Shown piece by piece: positions 6,317 to 18,600 of a stretch of 35,069 bases of DNA; positions within the stretch are counted from its first letter, which is position 1, and every line of letters begins with the position of its first letter. The stretch is from a virus. The stretch spans positions 1 to 35,069 of the IMG/VR virus record IMGVR_UViG_3300049810_002303; one strand, written 5' to 3'. The notes beneath the pieces are model-generated. The model worked only from the letters and a program-made list of their open reading frames with translations. It searched no databases and was not told where the DNA came from. The position numbers and the translations under genes are program-made.

Positions 6317-6944
6317 TTTACCTCCAACACCAGTTTTTGTAAGAAAAGAGTATTTGTACGACTTACAGAAAGGAAATGGTGAATTTACTCCTGGAATATG
6401 GATTTCAGTAAAATCTGTAGAAGGTAAAGCACTTTATTTCGAGACCCTATTAACAGAATATGGAGCCTTGTATGATAAACTTCCTATCAGCGCATTTTTG
6501 TGGAAAACTGATCACGGTGAGCTCTTGCCTTTGGATCATTTGCAAATATGGGATTGTTTTGACTACGATATCACTGTCATCAGAAAGCCTCTTCTCGGAA
6601 GCTGCTCTTTTTTCGGGAAGGATAAGAAAATGCACGAAGGAGATTATATATTTACCATCGACTCGGCCCACCGTGACAGGTCTGCATTAAATCAAAATTA
6701 TTCTGAACATGATCCAGAACATAAGTCATTTAATGTGATTAAAATGAGTAATGGTCAGTTTGCAGCTCAACCTAATAATAGGGTGGTATGGTCAGATCAA
6801 AGTCTTATTCCTCTAGAGGTTAAAGTACCAGACTTTAATGTTTGCACACAAAATTTTACTGTGGAAAACACACCTAAATGGTCTGTTGGCCATACAGAAA
6901 AATGGAGTTACAAAACAGAAGATGAGGAATACGAAAATAAATAA
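6297..6944 (+). CDS. Conserved T4-like cyanophage protein, probable structural (215 aa)
   Basis: The product starts MSFLVHNLPPTPVFVRKEYL and contains GKALYFETLLTEYGALYDKL, DHLQIWDCFDYDI and a C-terminal NGQFAAQPNNRVVWSDQSL. I recall this family as widely conserved in cyanomyoviruses and related marine T4-like phages upstream of gp25, without a firm function. It does not resemble T4 gp53 by motif. A WD..DYD core and compact beta-rich composition suggest a globular protein; place near the baseplate genes suggests a baseplate or assembly role, which is inference. The 20-base overlap with the preceding gene supports the ATG at 6297. Confidence 0.65.
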   Translation: MSFLVHNLPPTPVFVRKEYLYDLQKGNGEFTPGIWISVKSVEGKALYFETLLTEYGALYDKLPISAFLWKTDHGELLPLDHLQIWDCFDYDITVIRKPLLGSCSFFGKDKKMHEGDYIFTIDSAHRDRSALNQNYSEHDPEHKSFNVIKMSNGQFAAQPNNRVVWSDQSLIPLEVKVPDFNVCTQNFTVENTPKWSVGHTEKWSYKTEDEEYENK

Positions 6945-6961
6945 TTAAAATGGAGTAACTA

Positions 6962-7096
6962 ATGGGAATTTCACCAACAGACAAAAGTAAAGAATTTATC
7001 AAATCTGGAATGACTTTGATCACTCAACTTGATTCTGATAGACACATGAAAAAAAGTAAAGAAGAGATTAATAAAAAGAAAGAACCTAAAAGCTAG
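6962..7096 (+). CDS. Very small charged protein (44 aa)
   Basis: ATG 6962 is preceded by GGAG (6952-6955) at good spacing, and the frame closes at TAG 7094-7096. The product begins MGISPTDKSKEFIKSGMTLI and ends in a Lys/Glu-rich tail (KKSKEEINKKKEPKS). No domain is recognised. The good ribosome-binding site and fit between the 215-aa gene and gp25 support it as a gene; it could also be a conserved small cyanophage protein of unknown role. Confidence 0.6.
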   Translation: MGISPTDKSKEFIKSGMTLITQLDSDRHMKKSKEEINKKKEPKS

Positions 7097-7128
7097 CATA
7101 TATAGTATGATAGATACTGATTAGTGCC

Positions 7129-7578
7129 TTGTCTTTCAACGTTTCAAGATCAACAGCTCCAACACAAATAGTAGACAGATACCTGGGTAAAACATCCAGG
7201 GCTTTTAAGGACATCAGCATGACGTTCTCTAAAAATCCTGTCACTAAGGATCTTGTTGTCTTAAAAAATGAAGAGGCTATTAAACAGTCGGTAAAAAATC
7301 TAGTTCTCACTCAAGTTGGTGAAAGATTTTTTAATCCTTATTTAGGAACCAACACTACATCGTACTTATTTGAATTATCTAATAGTTTTGCTGAAAATGC
7401 ATTAATTCAAGAAATTGATGCTGTTTTACAAACAAATGAACCAAGAATTAATTTATCCAATATCACAGTAAATGCGATAGACGATGAAAGTTCTTTTGAA
7501 TGTTTTATTGAATATTTTATTGTTGGCATTCCTGAAGCATCGCAAACCGTAGATTTTATCCTCGTAAGAGAAAGTTAA
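7129..7578 (+). CDS. 25: Baseplate wedge subunit gp25 (149 aa)
   Basis: Member of the GPW/gp25 family, which joins the inner baseplate wedge to the hub and sheath. The family core is clear: KNEEAIKQSVKNLVLTQVGE, then RFFNPYLGTNTTSYLFE and NEPRINLSNITV, the last containing the near-invariant EPR motif (T4: NYEPRIDKLAV). T4 gp25 is 132 aa; this one is slightly longer at the N-terminus. The frame opens after a stop at 7111 and the only conventional start ahead of the conserved core is TTG at 7129, giving MSFNVSRS; the next ATG would remove about 29 residues. No strong Shine-Dalgarno is visible. The stop abuts the gp6 start directly. Confidence 0.9.
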   Translation: MSFNVSRSTAPTQIVDRYLGKTSRAFKDISMTFSKNPVTKDLVVLKNEEAIKQSVKNLVLTQVGERFFNPYLGTNTTSYLFELSNSFAENALIQEIDAVLQTNEPRINLSNITVNAIDDESSFECFIEYFIVGIPEASQTVDFILVRES

Positions 7579-9612
7579 ATGGAATTACCATCAGTTGCCG
7601 CTTTAGAATTTAATCAATTAAGGGCGTCGATTAAAAATTATATCAAAACTAAGTCAGATTTTAGTGACTATGATTTTGAAGGTTCCAACTTGTCAATGTT
7701 GGTTGATATTCTTGCGTACAATACTTTGTACACAAATTATAATCTTAACATGGCTTCTAACGAGTTAAATCTCGATACGGCAGTTCTTCGTGATAATATT
7801 GTATCTCATGCAAAAAAGTTAGGTTATAATCCAAATTCATACTCTTCATCGAGAGTACAAGTTGATATTGAAGTAAGTGGATTGAATGCATTAGCAGTGG
7901 ATAGGATTGGTTTAAAATCTGGTCCAGTTTTATCAACTACTATCCAAGGTAAAAATTATACATTTGTATTAAGAGATCCACTTAATTTAACTGTTAACAG
8001 TGATACTGCAACCTTTAGAGATGTTGACCTGTATGAAGGTACAGTTTTTAATATTAATTATGTTGTAGATACATCTAATGAAAATCAAAGATTTATCATT
8101 CCCAATAATTACATTGATTCTGATACTGTAAAAGTATTTGTTAAGGCTGATTCTGGATCATCTACATCTACGACATATGCCAGAAAAAATACTATTGTCA
8201 ATGTTAGTCCTTCTGATACAGTTTTCTTTGTAGAAGAAATTCAGGATCAAAAGTACGAAATTATTTTTGGTGATGATGTAATTGGTAGAAAGTTGCAAAA
8301 TGGTGAAATTGTAACTATTCAATATATTATTACCGCTGGTGGATCAGTTAATAATGTAAAAAGTAATGCATTATCTTTTATTGGTACAATTGAATATGTA
8401 GATTCAAATAATGTTACTGGTAAAGTGGCTTTAAGTGATATTAACTTCACTCTCAATACTGAATCTTCTTTTGGTGGTTCTAATTTTGAAGATATTGCAT
8501 CAATTAAGTTTAGAGCACCTAGATATTTTGCAGCTCAAGAAAGGGCAGTGACAATTAGTGACTATGAGTCATTAATTATGCAAATTTATGGTAATGCTGA
8601 ACTTGTAAAAGTTGTTGGTGGAGAGAGATTAAATCCACCAGAATATGGTAAAGTTTTTATCACAATTAAACCAAAAGTAGGATCTGTAGTTAGTGATACT
8701 GAAAAATCTAGAATTGTAAGGGAGTTAAGAGACTTTGTTGTAGGATCTGTCACACCTGTTATTAGAGATCCAAGAAAGCTTGGTATTAAACTTAAACCAC
8801 AAATTGTTTATAATAAAAATAAGACAAGAAAGAGCGTATCAACACTTAAAAAACTTGTTAGAGATATTGTTGTAAAGTATGAGAATACTGACTTATTTAA
8901 AAATTTTGGTGGAAGATATTCTAACTCTTCTATTATTGCTGAAATTCAAAATATTGACAATTCAATTATTTCATCAAACATTAAAACTATAGTTTGTTCG
9001 GAAATTAATTTAGAAATTAATAATAACATTGAAACAAAATATACGGGTTCTTTCTTCACATCTGTTAGAAATAAACTAGAAAGTAAGTATGCTATTGTAA
9101 GTGAATTTTTCTGTACCCCTGGTCAAAGAGATCCAGTTATTATTGGTACACCTTCTTATGGTGAAAATGCATGTATAGTTGATACTAATTTGTATTTAAT
9201 TGATATTAAGGGCAATTTGTTAGGTGTTGTTGGAACTATTAATTATGAAACTGGTGAATATAGTTTTTCCGTGACAGCTTGTTCTGATGAACCAATAAAT
9301 ATTTGTGCGGTGCCTGATGATCCAAATTTGGAATTAGATGACGAGACATATCCTGATATTAGCATCGATGATGTTATTGTCATTGATGTAAATGGTGATG
9401 ACGATGGTGATGGTACTGATGGTGGTGATTTGTCCCCAGAAGATGATTTACCGACGCCTGATCCAGGTGATACCAATGGAGATTTGACCACACCTATTAC
9501 AGATGTAAATGGTGGTGATACTGATGGTATTGTTGGTGATATTGATGATCCAAATAATATTATTACAATTGACGACTTTACGCCAGAACAAGATCCTAAT
9601 AAGTGCTCATGA
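7579..9612 (+). CDS. 6: Baseplate wedge subunit gp6 with acidic C-terminal tail (677 aa)
   Basis: Gp6 forms the dimeric ring-linking core of the wedge, interacting with gp25, gp53 and gp7. The N-terminus fits cyanophage gp6 (MELPSVAALEFNQLRASIKN, then DFEGSNLSMLVDILAYNTLY and NMASNELNLDTAVLRDN), matching the T4 gp6 and phage J-type baseplate pattern 'G...l..l.ayn...'. A central domain carries RAPRYFAAQERAVTISDYE, the widespread 'ap......AVt..Dye' motif of this family. Order gp25-gp6-gp7-like-gp8 supports the call. From about residue 566 to 677 the protein is dominated by Asp, Gly, Glu and Pro (DVNGDDDGDGTDGGD), an unusual extension. The TGA overlaps the next ATG (ATGA). Confidence 0.9.
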   Translation: MELPSVAALEFNQLRASIKNYIKTKSDFSDYDFEGSNLSMLVDILAYNTLYTNYNLNMASNELNLDTAVLRDNIVSHAKKLGYNPNSYSSSRVQVDIEVSGLNALAVDRIGLKSGPVLSTTIQGKNYTFVLRDPLNLTVNSDTATFRDVDLYEGTVFNINYVVDTSNENQRFIIPNNYIDSDTVKVFVKADSGSSTSTTYARKNTIVNVSPSDTVFFVEEIQDQKYEIIFGDDVIGRKLQNGEIVTIQYIITAGGSVNNVKSNALSFIGTIEYVDSNNVTGKVALSDINFTLNTESSFGGSNFEDIASIKFRAPRYFAAQERAVTISDYESLIMQIYGNAELVKVVGGERLNPPEYGKVFITIKPKVGSVVSDTEKSRIVRELRDFVVGSVTPVIRDPRKLGIKLKPQIVYNKNKTRKSVSTLKKLVRDIVVKYENTDLFKNFGGRYSNSSIIAEIQNIDNSIISSNIKTIVCSEINLEINNNIETKYTGSFFTSVRNKLESKYAIVSEFFCTPGQRDPVIIGTPSYGENACIVDTNLYLIDIKGNLLGVVGTINYETGEYSFSVTACSDEPINICAVPDDPNLELDDETYPDISIDDVIVIDVNGDDDGDGTDGGDLSPEDDLPTPDPGDTNGDLTTPITDVNGGDTDGIVGDIDDPNNIITIDDFTPEQDPNKCS

Positions 9613-12600
9613 AAAATTTAAGGGACCAAACTGTAGATCTCTCGGTTTTAATAGAAAATCAATTCCCTCAATTTGTGAGGGAAGATGCAGAGAAGTTCAT
9701 AGAATTTATTAAGTCTTATTACGAGTCTCTGGAGTTAAAAAACCAGCCTCTTGATATTGCAAAAAATTTAATTGAATACTACAATATTTCTCATTTCAGG
9801 AAAGATGAACTAGTAGAAAAAACTAAATTATCCAGTGATGTTGCAGTTGTCGATACCACTATTTCTGTGGCCGATACTACTGGGTTCCCTGAAAGAGGAT
9901 ATATTAAAATTAATAATGAAATCATTTATTATAGATCTAAAACTAACTTTGCATTTGAAAATTGTGTCAGGGGAACTTCTGCACTTGTTCTTTCCAGCAT
10001 TCCTTTATCCGAAGTTTTATTAGAATCTAGTATTGAAGATATTCACTATAGTAATGATGAAGTAAAAAATATTGCATTTGATTATACTAATGAATTTTTG
10101 CGTAGAGTTAAAAGTGAAGTTGCTAACAGTATTCCCGAAAACCTTGTAGAAGAATTAGATATTTCTTCCTTTTTGTCCAAAATTAAGTCTTTTTATGGAT
10201 CTAAAGGTAGTCTAAATTCACACAAAATTTTATTCAGAATTTTGTTTAATGACAAGAAATTTAGATTTAAGTTAAAACCCAGAGGAACTGGGGCGACTGT
10301 TAAAATTATTAACTTCGATGGTTCTGTTGGTAATGCTCAAATTACTGCAACTGGAAGTGGCTATAACGATAAATTAGATGCAAATAATAATCTCAGTTAT
10401 CCACCGATCATAGAAATTTTTGGTAGTGGACAAGGACAACAAACTGCAAATAAGACAGCAGTAATTGATGTAACTTCTATCGTTGGTGGCGGAATTCCAC
10501 TGGGATCTACTATTGATACTTCTTACACTGGTATTACTATTAGCGATGCTGGTTCTAATTATGTTGGTCCTATCAGAGGTGTAATTAGAGAAGCAGACTA
10601 TGGTGAAGAAGAAATTGTAATTTCATCAAATGGAAGTGGAGTTGTAGAAAGTTGGGATTTTAATACAGGTGAATTAACTCTAATCAATACTGTCGGATTT
10701 TTTACCAACAATGAAGAGTTAACGTCTCAAACTGGCGAAAAAGCTAATGGTTTTATTAAATCATTTGAAATTATTGCTCAAGACCCAGAAATTGAGTTTC
10801 CTAAAGATTATCTTTTCAGACCTTCTGAATCTAATTTCAGAGGTAAAAAATTAGCTAGACTTGAAATTATTGAAGGATCTTTAGAGGAAGATATCAATGG
10901 TATCATTTCTCCACCAAAACTTTTAAGTATTGTTCAAGATGATGATACAGTTTTTGGCGTAAAATCTGTACAAATTGAGTCTGGAGAAATCTTAAAGGTA
11001 GATAATATTGGCAAACCAACATATGAAATTGATATTGAGATCAATGAAGATTTTGATAAAATTTACTTACCAGCTTCTACACAATTAACACATCCTTACA
11101 CAAATACTGATACTATTGTAACTGTTGATGATGCAACAGGTTTTCCTGTCACAAACGGTCAAATCTATATTGATGATTTTATTGTAGAGTATAAAGAAAG
11201 AACTATTAATCAATTTATTGGTTGTAGTACAACATCAACTGGTACTAAAATCGTCAATACTGAAGTAATTTCTTATGGTAGGTATAGAACAAGATCCGAA
11301 TACAGTCAAAGTGAATATGTAGAGATTGGTCAAGAAAGATATTTTGGCAATAATCTATATAAATCTAATACAAAAGGTTTAACAGCATCTTCTGGTAATC
11401 CAACTCATACATCTGGAGTTAGTAAACTTGGCAGAATCGAGTGGGAATATATTGGAAATAGTAAGGTAGATTATTTTGTAGATTGTATTGTTGGCGATCC
11501 TGAAATTGGTGCATCTGGTAATCAAGGTGAATTAGTTATTATTGTTGATAGTGCCAAAAAGTTAAGCATTGGTCAACTTGCTGTTGGTAATGGTATTGCT
11601 GAGGGTGCAAGAATTAGAACTATTGTTGGTAAAGTAGTTACGTTATCTTTACCAAATACTTCGTTGGTCACTGGTTCTGTAAACTTCTCTAGAGCAAGAG
11701 GTAGAATTGTTGGACTGGTTGGTGAAGTAACAGTTGAATCTTCGGGAGCTCTCTATAGTAATCAAAAATATGAATTTGATGATAAAACTTTTAACGATTA
11801 TGAAGGAATTGAATATTCTTCATGGAATGTAAATAGTAATCATACTTTAGACACTGATAACGATTACATTGGTGTTGCTGGTAGATATGCATATAAAAAC
11901 AATGTTTTAAATCACGTTTATACAGCATCTTCTGCTATTCCAAGATATCAATTCGATGGCAGTACATATGCTAAAAATCGAGTTTTATCTAATGTATTTG
12001 ATAACTATACAAATGCATTTACTTTAGATAGTCTTGCTTCTCCTGTTAGTGAAGATGATCTTTACGTGTTTAGAAATGCGATTCTGCAAGATTCATTAAC
12101 CGATTACGACATCGTAAATAATATCATTAGTTTCACTGATACACCATTAACTCACGAAACAATTTACTTAAGGTATTTTAATACTACAAGTCAAGCGACA
12201 AAACTACAGTTTAATATCCCCAGTGCAACTAATAATTCAATTGTTCTTACTACAGCATCAACAATTGATCTTACAACAGATCATTTGTTTGTATTTTTGA
12301 ATGGTGTCTTACAAGTTAGTGGGTATACTTATGATGATACATCGAAAACATTTACTTTTACTGGAGAAACTGTATCTGCATCAGATGATATCATGGTCTT
12401 CTGGGTGCAACAAGCACAACAGTTAGATTCTATTACATCCACATCATCTTTAACTTACACCCTGCAAGATGGTGGTAGTAATTATAGTTCTGCAGTTACT
12501 AAAAGTGTATTTGTAGCAATTAATGGTGTTGTTCAAGAACCAGAAGTCTCTTATACAATTTCTGGATCTACCCTTACATTTACTGAAGTAAATGCTGGAA

Positions 12601-15600
12601 AAACTATTACTGTAATTGATTGTGGTAATGCATTAACTTCATCCACTATTTCAACTCTTGATGGAATTAATCAAGATAGAAATAATTATAAATTACAAAA
12701 ATTATTAAAGAGAATTCCTTATCCAGCAAGTATTCTTAATCAAAATATTTTAAGAACTTCAAAATCTCTTTCTCCAGTTGATACAAGTAAATCAATAGGT
12801 ATTTCTGTAGATGGAATCCAATATCAAAGTATTAGGGGTAATAGAGTATTATATGGTGCCGTAAATACTGTCACTATTGCCGACGGTGGTACATATATTG
12901 TTCCATATACATCATCAAATGCATTTGATAAAGCTGGTTATCCAAAAGCTATCTTGAAAAAGAATGGAATGGAGTCTAGTGATATTACTATCACCGAATC
13001 TATTTTTGAGATTGCAGCTGGCATTGACAAAATTGATATTAACAAATTTGAAACTGCAAGTTTGGTTAATTTGCAGGGATTCTCTACAAAACCTAAAATT
13101 GAGGTTATTAATAATAATCCAATTGTTAATACTGTCCAACAAAATCCGTCTGGGTTTAGGGACGCTGTAATTGATGTAGAATTTAAATCTGGTAATGTTA
13201 CAAATTTTAAAATTGTTGATAAGGGATTTGGTTACACTGAATCACCGACTATTCGAGTTATTGGTGGTGGTAAGCTAGGTTTTTGGGATATCCCATTTGT
13301 AAATAATTCAACAGGTGATATCATAGTTACAATTTCAGGTCCGTTAATTTCTTCAAAGAGTGCATCCCCTAAGATCTCTCTTACAACTCAGTTAGGGTCT
13401 AATTATGTTTATAATCCTACTGTAGAAATTAACTCTGGTTCTGGTGCAGTACTCCAGGCTTCTGTTGCAAATGGTTCTGTAGCAGCAGTTCAAATTCTTA
13501 GTGGTGGTCAAAACTACTTTAATTTACCAACAATTAATCTTAGTGGTATAGGTAAAGATGCTGTACTGAAACCTGTAATTTTAAATGGTTCTATTGTTAG
13601 TGTTGATATTGTAAATCCTGGTAGTGGATATACAATTCCACCTGTGTTGACAGTTAATGTTAATGATAATAATGGATTGATAGAATCTACTATCAATACA
13701 TGGACATTTAATATTGCAAATAGATTTATTACTGGTATTGATGAATTCGGTGGATATGTATTTGACGAACAGGAAGGATATAACAGAAAAGTAGTATCTT
13801 TCACAAGTGATACTTTAACACTAGAAGATGTTACCAACATTGTTGTTGGTATGGAAGCAAGCAGCTCGGAACTTCAACCAGGAACGTTTGTTGCAGCTGT
13901 TGATACTGCAAGTAAAGTTGTATCTTTATCTAAAGGTGGTTTGAGTCAAACCACTAATAGTAAACTTATCAACGCTTTAGTGACGTTTACTCAAGGTGAC
14001 GATAGGATTAGAGGTACTTTAAAAGTTTCTGAAGTACTACCTTCAAACTTCCCTAAATCCAGACTTAAGTATCAATATCTGCAGATGATCAATACGTCTA
14101 AATTTGAGACGTATTATAATATCACAAGTTCTAATCACTCTAAGGTGGTTGGCTGGTCTTATGATGGACATCCAATTTATTGTAAATATGGTTATTCAAC
14201 TGCGTTGGATAAAACATCATCAATTGCTGAGCAAACATCTTCTTGGAAAATTATTGGTACTCGTACCAATGGTCCTTCGATTGTAGATTATCCTTTGGGA
14301 TCATTTATCGAAGACTATGAATATGTAAAAGGTCTTGGAACTCTAGATGAATATAATGGTAGATTTTGTGTAACTCCAGAATTTCCAGATGGTGCATATT
14401 GCTACTTTATGGTTGATGAGTTCCCACATGTAATTGGAATCAAATACTTCTCAGACCCAGATGTTTACAATACATGTCCAAACAGAGACAATGATGTTAT
14501 TCCTTCAATATTTACTAGGGTAAATGATTCTGATAATGTACAATATCCAGAAGAAGTAAAAAATGTTTATAAATCAATTCTTACTTCAAATTCATCTTCT
14601 ATCGGAGAAGTTGAATCGGTAATTATTGAAAAATCTGGTATTAACTATAAAGTTGGTGATAACTTAATTTTTGATAATGATAATACAGCTGGTTCTGGTG
14701 CGATTGCATATGTAAGTTCTCTTGATACTCCACCTATTTTAAGCTACACTGTTGATTCTTCAAACAATCAAATTGAATTTGAGTTTACTGGTAATCATCT
14801 TTTATCAGATTCTGATATTGTAGAAATTGAGTATAAGAAAAATACAACTTCAACTATAGTTAATTTAAGTGCTATTGGAACTATTCCTACAGTTATTAAT
14901 AATAAACAGGTTTTTCCAGTAACTCTAGAAAGTCATAAAGTTTATGACTTACAATTTGCTAGTGCAACAGATTTTAATCTGTCTTTTGATATTTTAAACT
15001 TCAATCCATTCTTCCAAAGAGACTCTGTTATCACTAACAGTTCTGTTAGTATTGATCCTGAAAAAATTCCTAGTATTGTTTATATTCACACACCTACTTC
15101 AATTTTTGAATTAAAAGTTGAAAAAGCTGAAATTATCGGTAGATACGAAGTTGTTGAGTCTGATCAAACAAAATTTAGAATTAACAGTAAAGCTACTGTA
15201 ATAGATATCCCTCAAATTGACTTCTCTATTAGATCAAGAGGTGCTACGGGACCAATCAAGACTGTCAATGTTGTTAGAGGTGGTGAAGGATATCAAATTT
15301 TACCAGGTATTAGTACTGTAACTAGTGATAGTGGTACTGGAGCAGTTTTACTTGCAAATTCTAAATCTATCGGTAGATTAAATAAAATTAATTTTGTTAC
15401 ATTTGGTGATAAATTCTATGGTTCTAGAACGGTAAGAAACTACTTAAATTTACCTATCACTGTTAGAGTAAAATCAAATTTTGAAATTGAATCTGTTGAT
15501 ATTACTAATACTGGTAATGGTTATAAATTAAATCCATCTATCAAGACAAATAACTCATTAACTACCGCATTATATAATCCAACATATAGTGCTGGTAAAC

Positions 15601-18600
15601 TTGTTGATTTGGAAGTTATTGATGGTGGTAGTGGTTTTAGTGAAACTCCTACAATTGAAGTGTTTAGTCAAGATGGCGGATCTGGTGCTGTTATTGTTCC
15701 TAAACTGCGTAGAAGATCTTTGACACTGAAAGATACTGTATCTGTTAAAAATAAATCTGCAGATGCAAAGATTTTGGCTTGTGATGCAAGGTCATCTACT
15801 ATTGAACTTTTAGTTACTTCTGGTAAATTTGAAGTCAATGATGTTATTCTTTCTTCTGATGGAAGAGAGTATGGAACAATTGTTGAAGTTAATAGTTCTC
15901 GTGCTTATAGCAAATCAAATTCTTATGGTAATATTCCAAAATCTTTCTTGGGAACTGTTGGATTTATCAGTGATGATTTCCAAAAGGTAGAAGATAGTAT
16001 CTACTATCAAGATTTTTCATATTCTATTACCAATGAAAGAAATACTACTGAGTGGAGATCTGAGGTAAATGAAAACACCCATCCTTCAGGATTTAAGTTA
16101 TTTGGTAAGCATAGAATTCATAGTAGAAAGTCATTACTTGGCAGATCACAAAATTTAGTTAGAAGCGCAGTTACGTTTCAAACTAAAATTCAAAGTCTTC
16201 TTGATTTGAGTGTAGAAACACCAGGTTGTAATAAACAAATTCTTTGGTTTAATAGTCTACCAAATCCAAATCCATATCAAATTAATGATTTAATTTTCAG
16301 TTCACAAACTGAAAATTTAGCTAGAGTTATTGAAGTTGGTGAAAATTATATTGTTGTATTGTTATTGACATCCGATGAAATTCAGATTAATGAGTATATT
16401 GTTAATATTGTCAATAATGTAAATGTATCAATTGACTTACCATACACATCATCTACTAATAAAACACTATTAAGTATTAATGGCATTTTACAATCACCTG
16501 GTACTTCTTACGAAGTAATAGGAGATAATGTTACGCCAAATTTTGCAGTTTTTCCTGCAGATGAATTGAGTGGTAAATTTTTAACTAACACATTTAAAGT
16601 TTTACAGGGATCTGGTGTTAATAATGGCAACCAAATTAACATTTTCGATGCTGGCGATCTTTACACAGTAACTAATAAAAATCATCTTTTAGTCTCTATT
16701 AATGGTGTTGTACAAAATCATGCAAATTATACACTAACAAATGGTGGTAAAACTCTTTTGTTTAGTAGTACGATTCAAGGAGATACTACTTTTATTCTTG
16801 AACAGTCATCATTACAACCTTTAACAATTACTGGGTCTGCTGGTACTGCATTTGATCTTGGTGTAACTCCATCATCAGATTGTCAGTTACTTATGTTCTT
16901 TGTTGGTGTTAATCAAACACATGTATTAACTGATTTTACAGTTAGTGGTTCTACAATTACATTCCCTCAAACAGTTGATCCTTCAGAAATTTTTGGTTGG
17001 TACATTGATGAAACTGTAAATTGTACAGATCTCACAGTTACTGGACTTCGTGAAGATATGGTTAGAGGTTTGAATAAAATCTGTAATCAAGAAAAAAATG
17101 TAACTCTAAAAATTGAATCTAATACTGCTAAGAAACCAAAAGGATTCTTTGAATTAAACAAAGAATCCTTAGATGGTACTTTATTCCTAGATGGTACAAC
17201 TGCTTATGGCATTAACAGTAGATTTAAGTACTCAAATCCTGAGTTCTCCTCTAGTCATGTAGAGGTAATTAATGATATCAGTTCTCAGTTTAATGGTGCT
17301 CTATCTACATTTAACTTGAAGATAAACCAGGACGATGATTATACACCTTGGGACGGTGAGAATTCCCTCATGGTTGAATTAAATGGTAATTACATATCAA
17401 AAGATGAGTATAGTGTTTCTGGTAGTCAAATTACCTTTACAACTCTTACTCCTGCATCTGGTATTATAGTCAATATAAGAGATTTTAAGAGTTCTTATTT
17501 GGCAAATGACAGCACTAAAAAGAGTGCTGAATTAGATCAATTTAATGTATTTAATGGTGTAAGAACTCAATTTAATACTTCTGATTATGGCGTTCCTTCT
17601 ACGGCAACTAATAACACAGATATATTCCATGTAAAGAATGGTGTTCTGGTAAGACCAGATATTCATTTAAACGCTGATGAATCTAGAAGTAATATTCAAC
17701 TACAAACAGTTAGTAACAATAAAATTACTTTTACTACTGCTCCTATATTGTCAGACGATATTCACATGTTGTCTTTCGGTAGATATCTTCTTCCAAGCAA
17801 TTACAGAAATTGGGTCTATGATAGGAATGAAACATTTGATGGAGTAAGAAGAGAATTTACACTGCTTCATGATAATACTAATACTAATGGTAAAAAATGT
17901 GAGGAACTTAGGAACGAGGAACCAAGTGAAGAGTCTTTAGTTGTAGTTAGAAATGGGGTATATCAAAAACCTACTACTGATTATAATCTACTTCTTGAGA
18001 CAGATACATATGATATCAATGACGGTCCATCCACTCACAGAATTGTATTTACAACTCCAACAGCACCTTTTGCAACTGAAGATGTATTTATTCTTTTCCA
18101 CGAATTTGTTGCAGCAAACTTTGCAGATAGAACAGATGAGTTAACACAAACATCATCTACTGTTCTTTCTTATACTACTGCAATTGCTAATCATGCAACG
18201 AAAGTTCCTTTCATGTATGTTGATGGTGTGTATCAAGATCAAAATTCCTACACTTGGGATGGTGCTGCAAATACACTAACATTTAGTGGTACAAATCTAC
18301 CAACTGTTGCGACTGATCAATTAGAATTCCATGCCAAGACTGGTGACTTACGTCCAGCACATGTATTTGGAGATATTCTGAATGCTTGGTTATTAGTCCT
18401 ACAAAGAAATGCAAATACTGTAAAGATTGCAACTGTCAATAACACATTTACAGTAAATCAGAGAACTGGTTCTACTACAATCACTGGTACTGATGTAGTT
18501 AATGTACCACAAAGATCTGGTACGATCACAATTGCATCTCAGTTCTACTTGATTACACTTCTCAATCTAAATGCAAGTGTAATGCATGATGACCCAGCAA

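Noticed and set aside
6297-6944. Assignment of the 215-aa protein as gp53
   Set aside because: Position would fit, but I see none of the T4 gp53 motifs (for example the YW-rich NPxLYWVLL segment).
9603-9612. Programmed frameshift or fusion joining gp6 to the gp7-like gene
   Set aside because: The simple ATGA overlap explains the junction, and no slippery heptamer is seen near the gp6 stop.
14930-14950. Palindrome AAGTCATAAA-G-TTTATGACTT
   Set aside because: A 10-bp arm is notable, but by rough reasoning one such case is near chance expectation in 35 kb of AT-rich DNA, and it lies deep within a gene.
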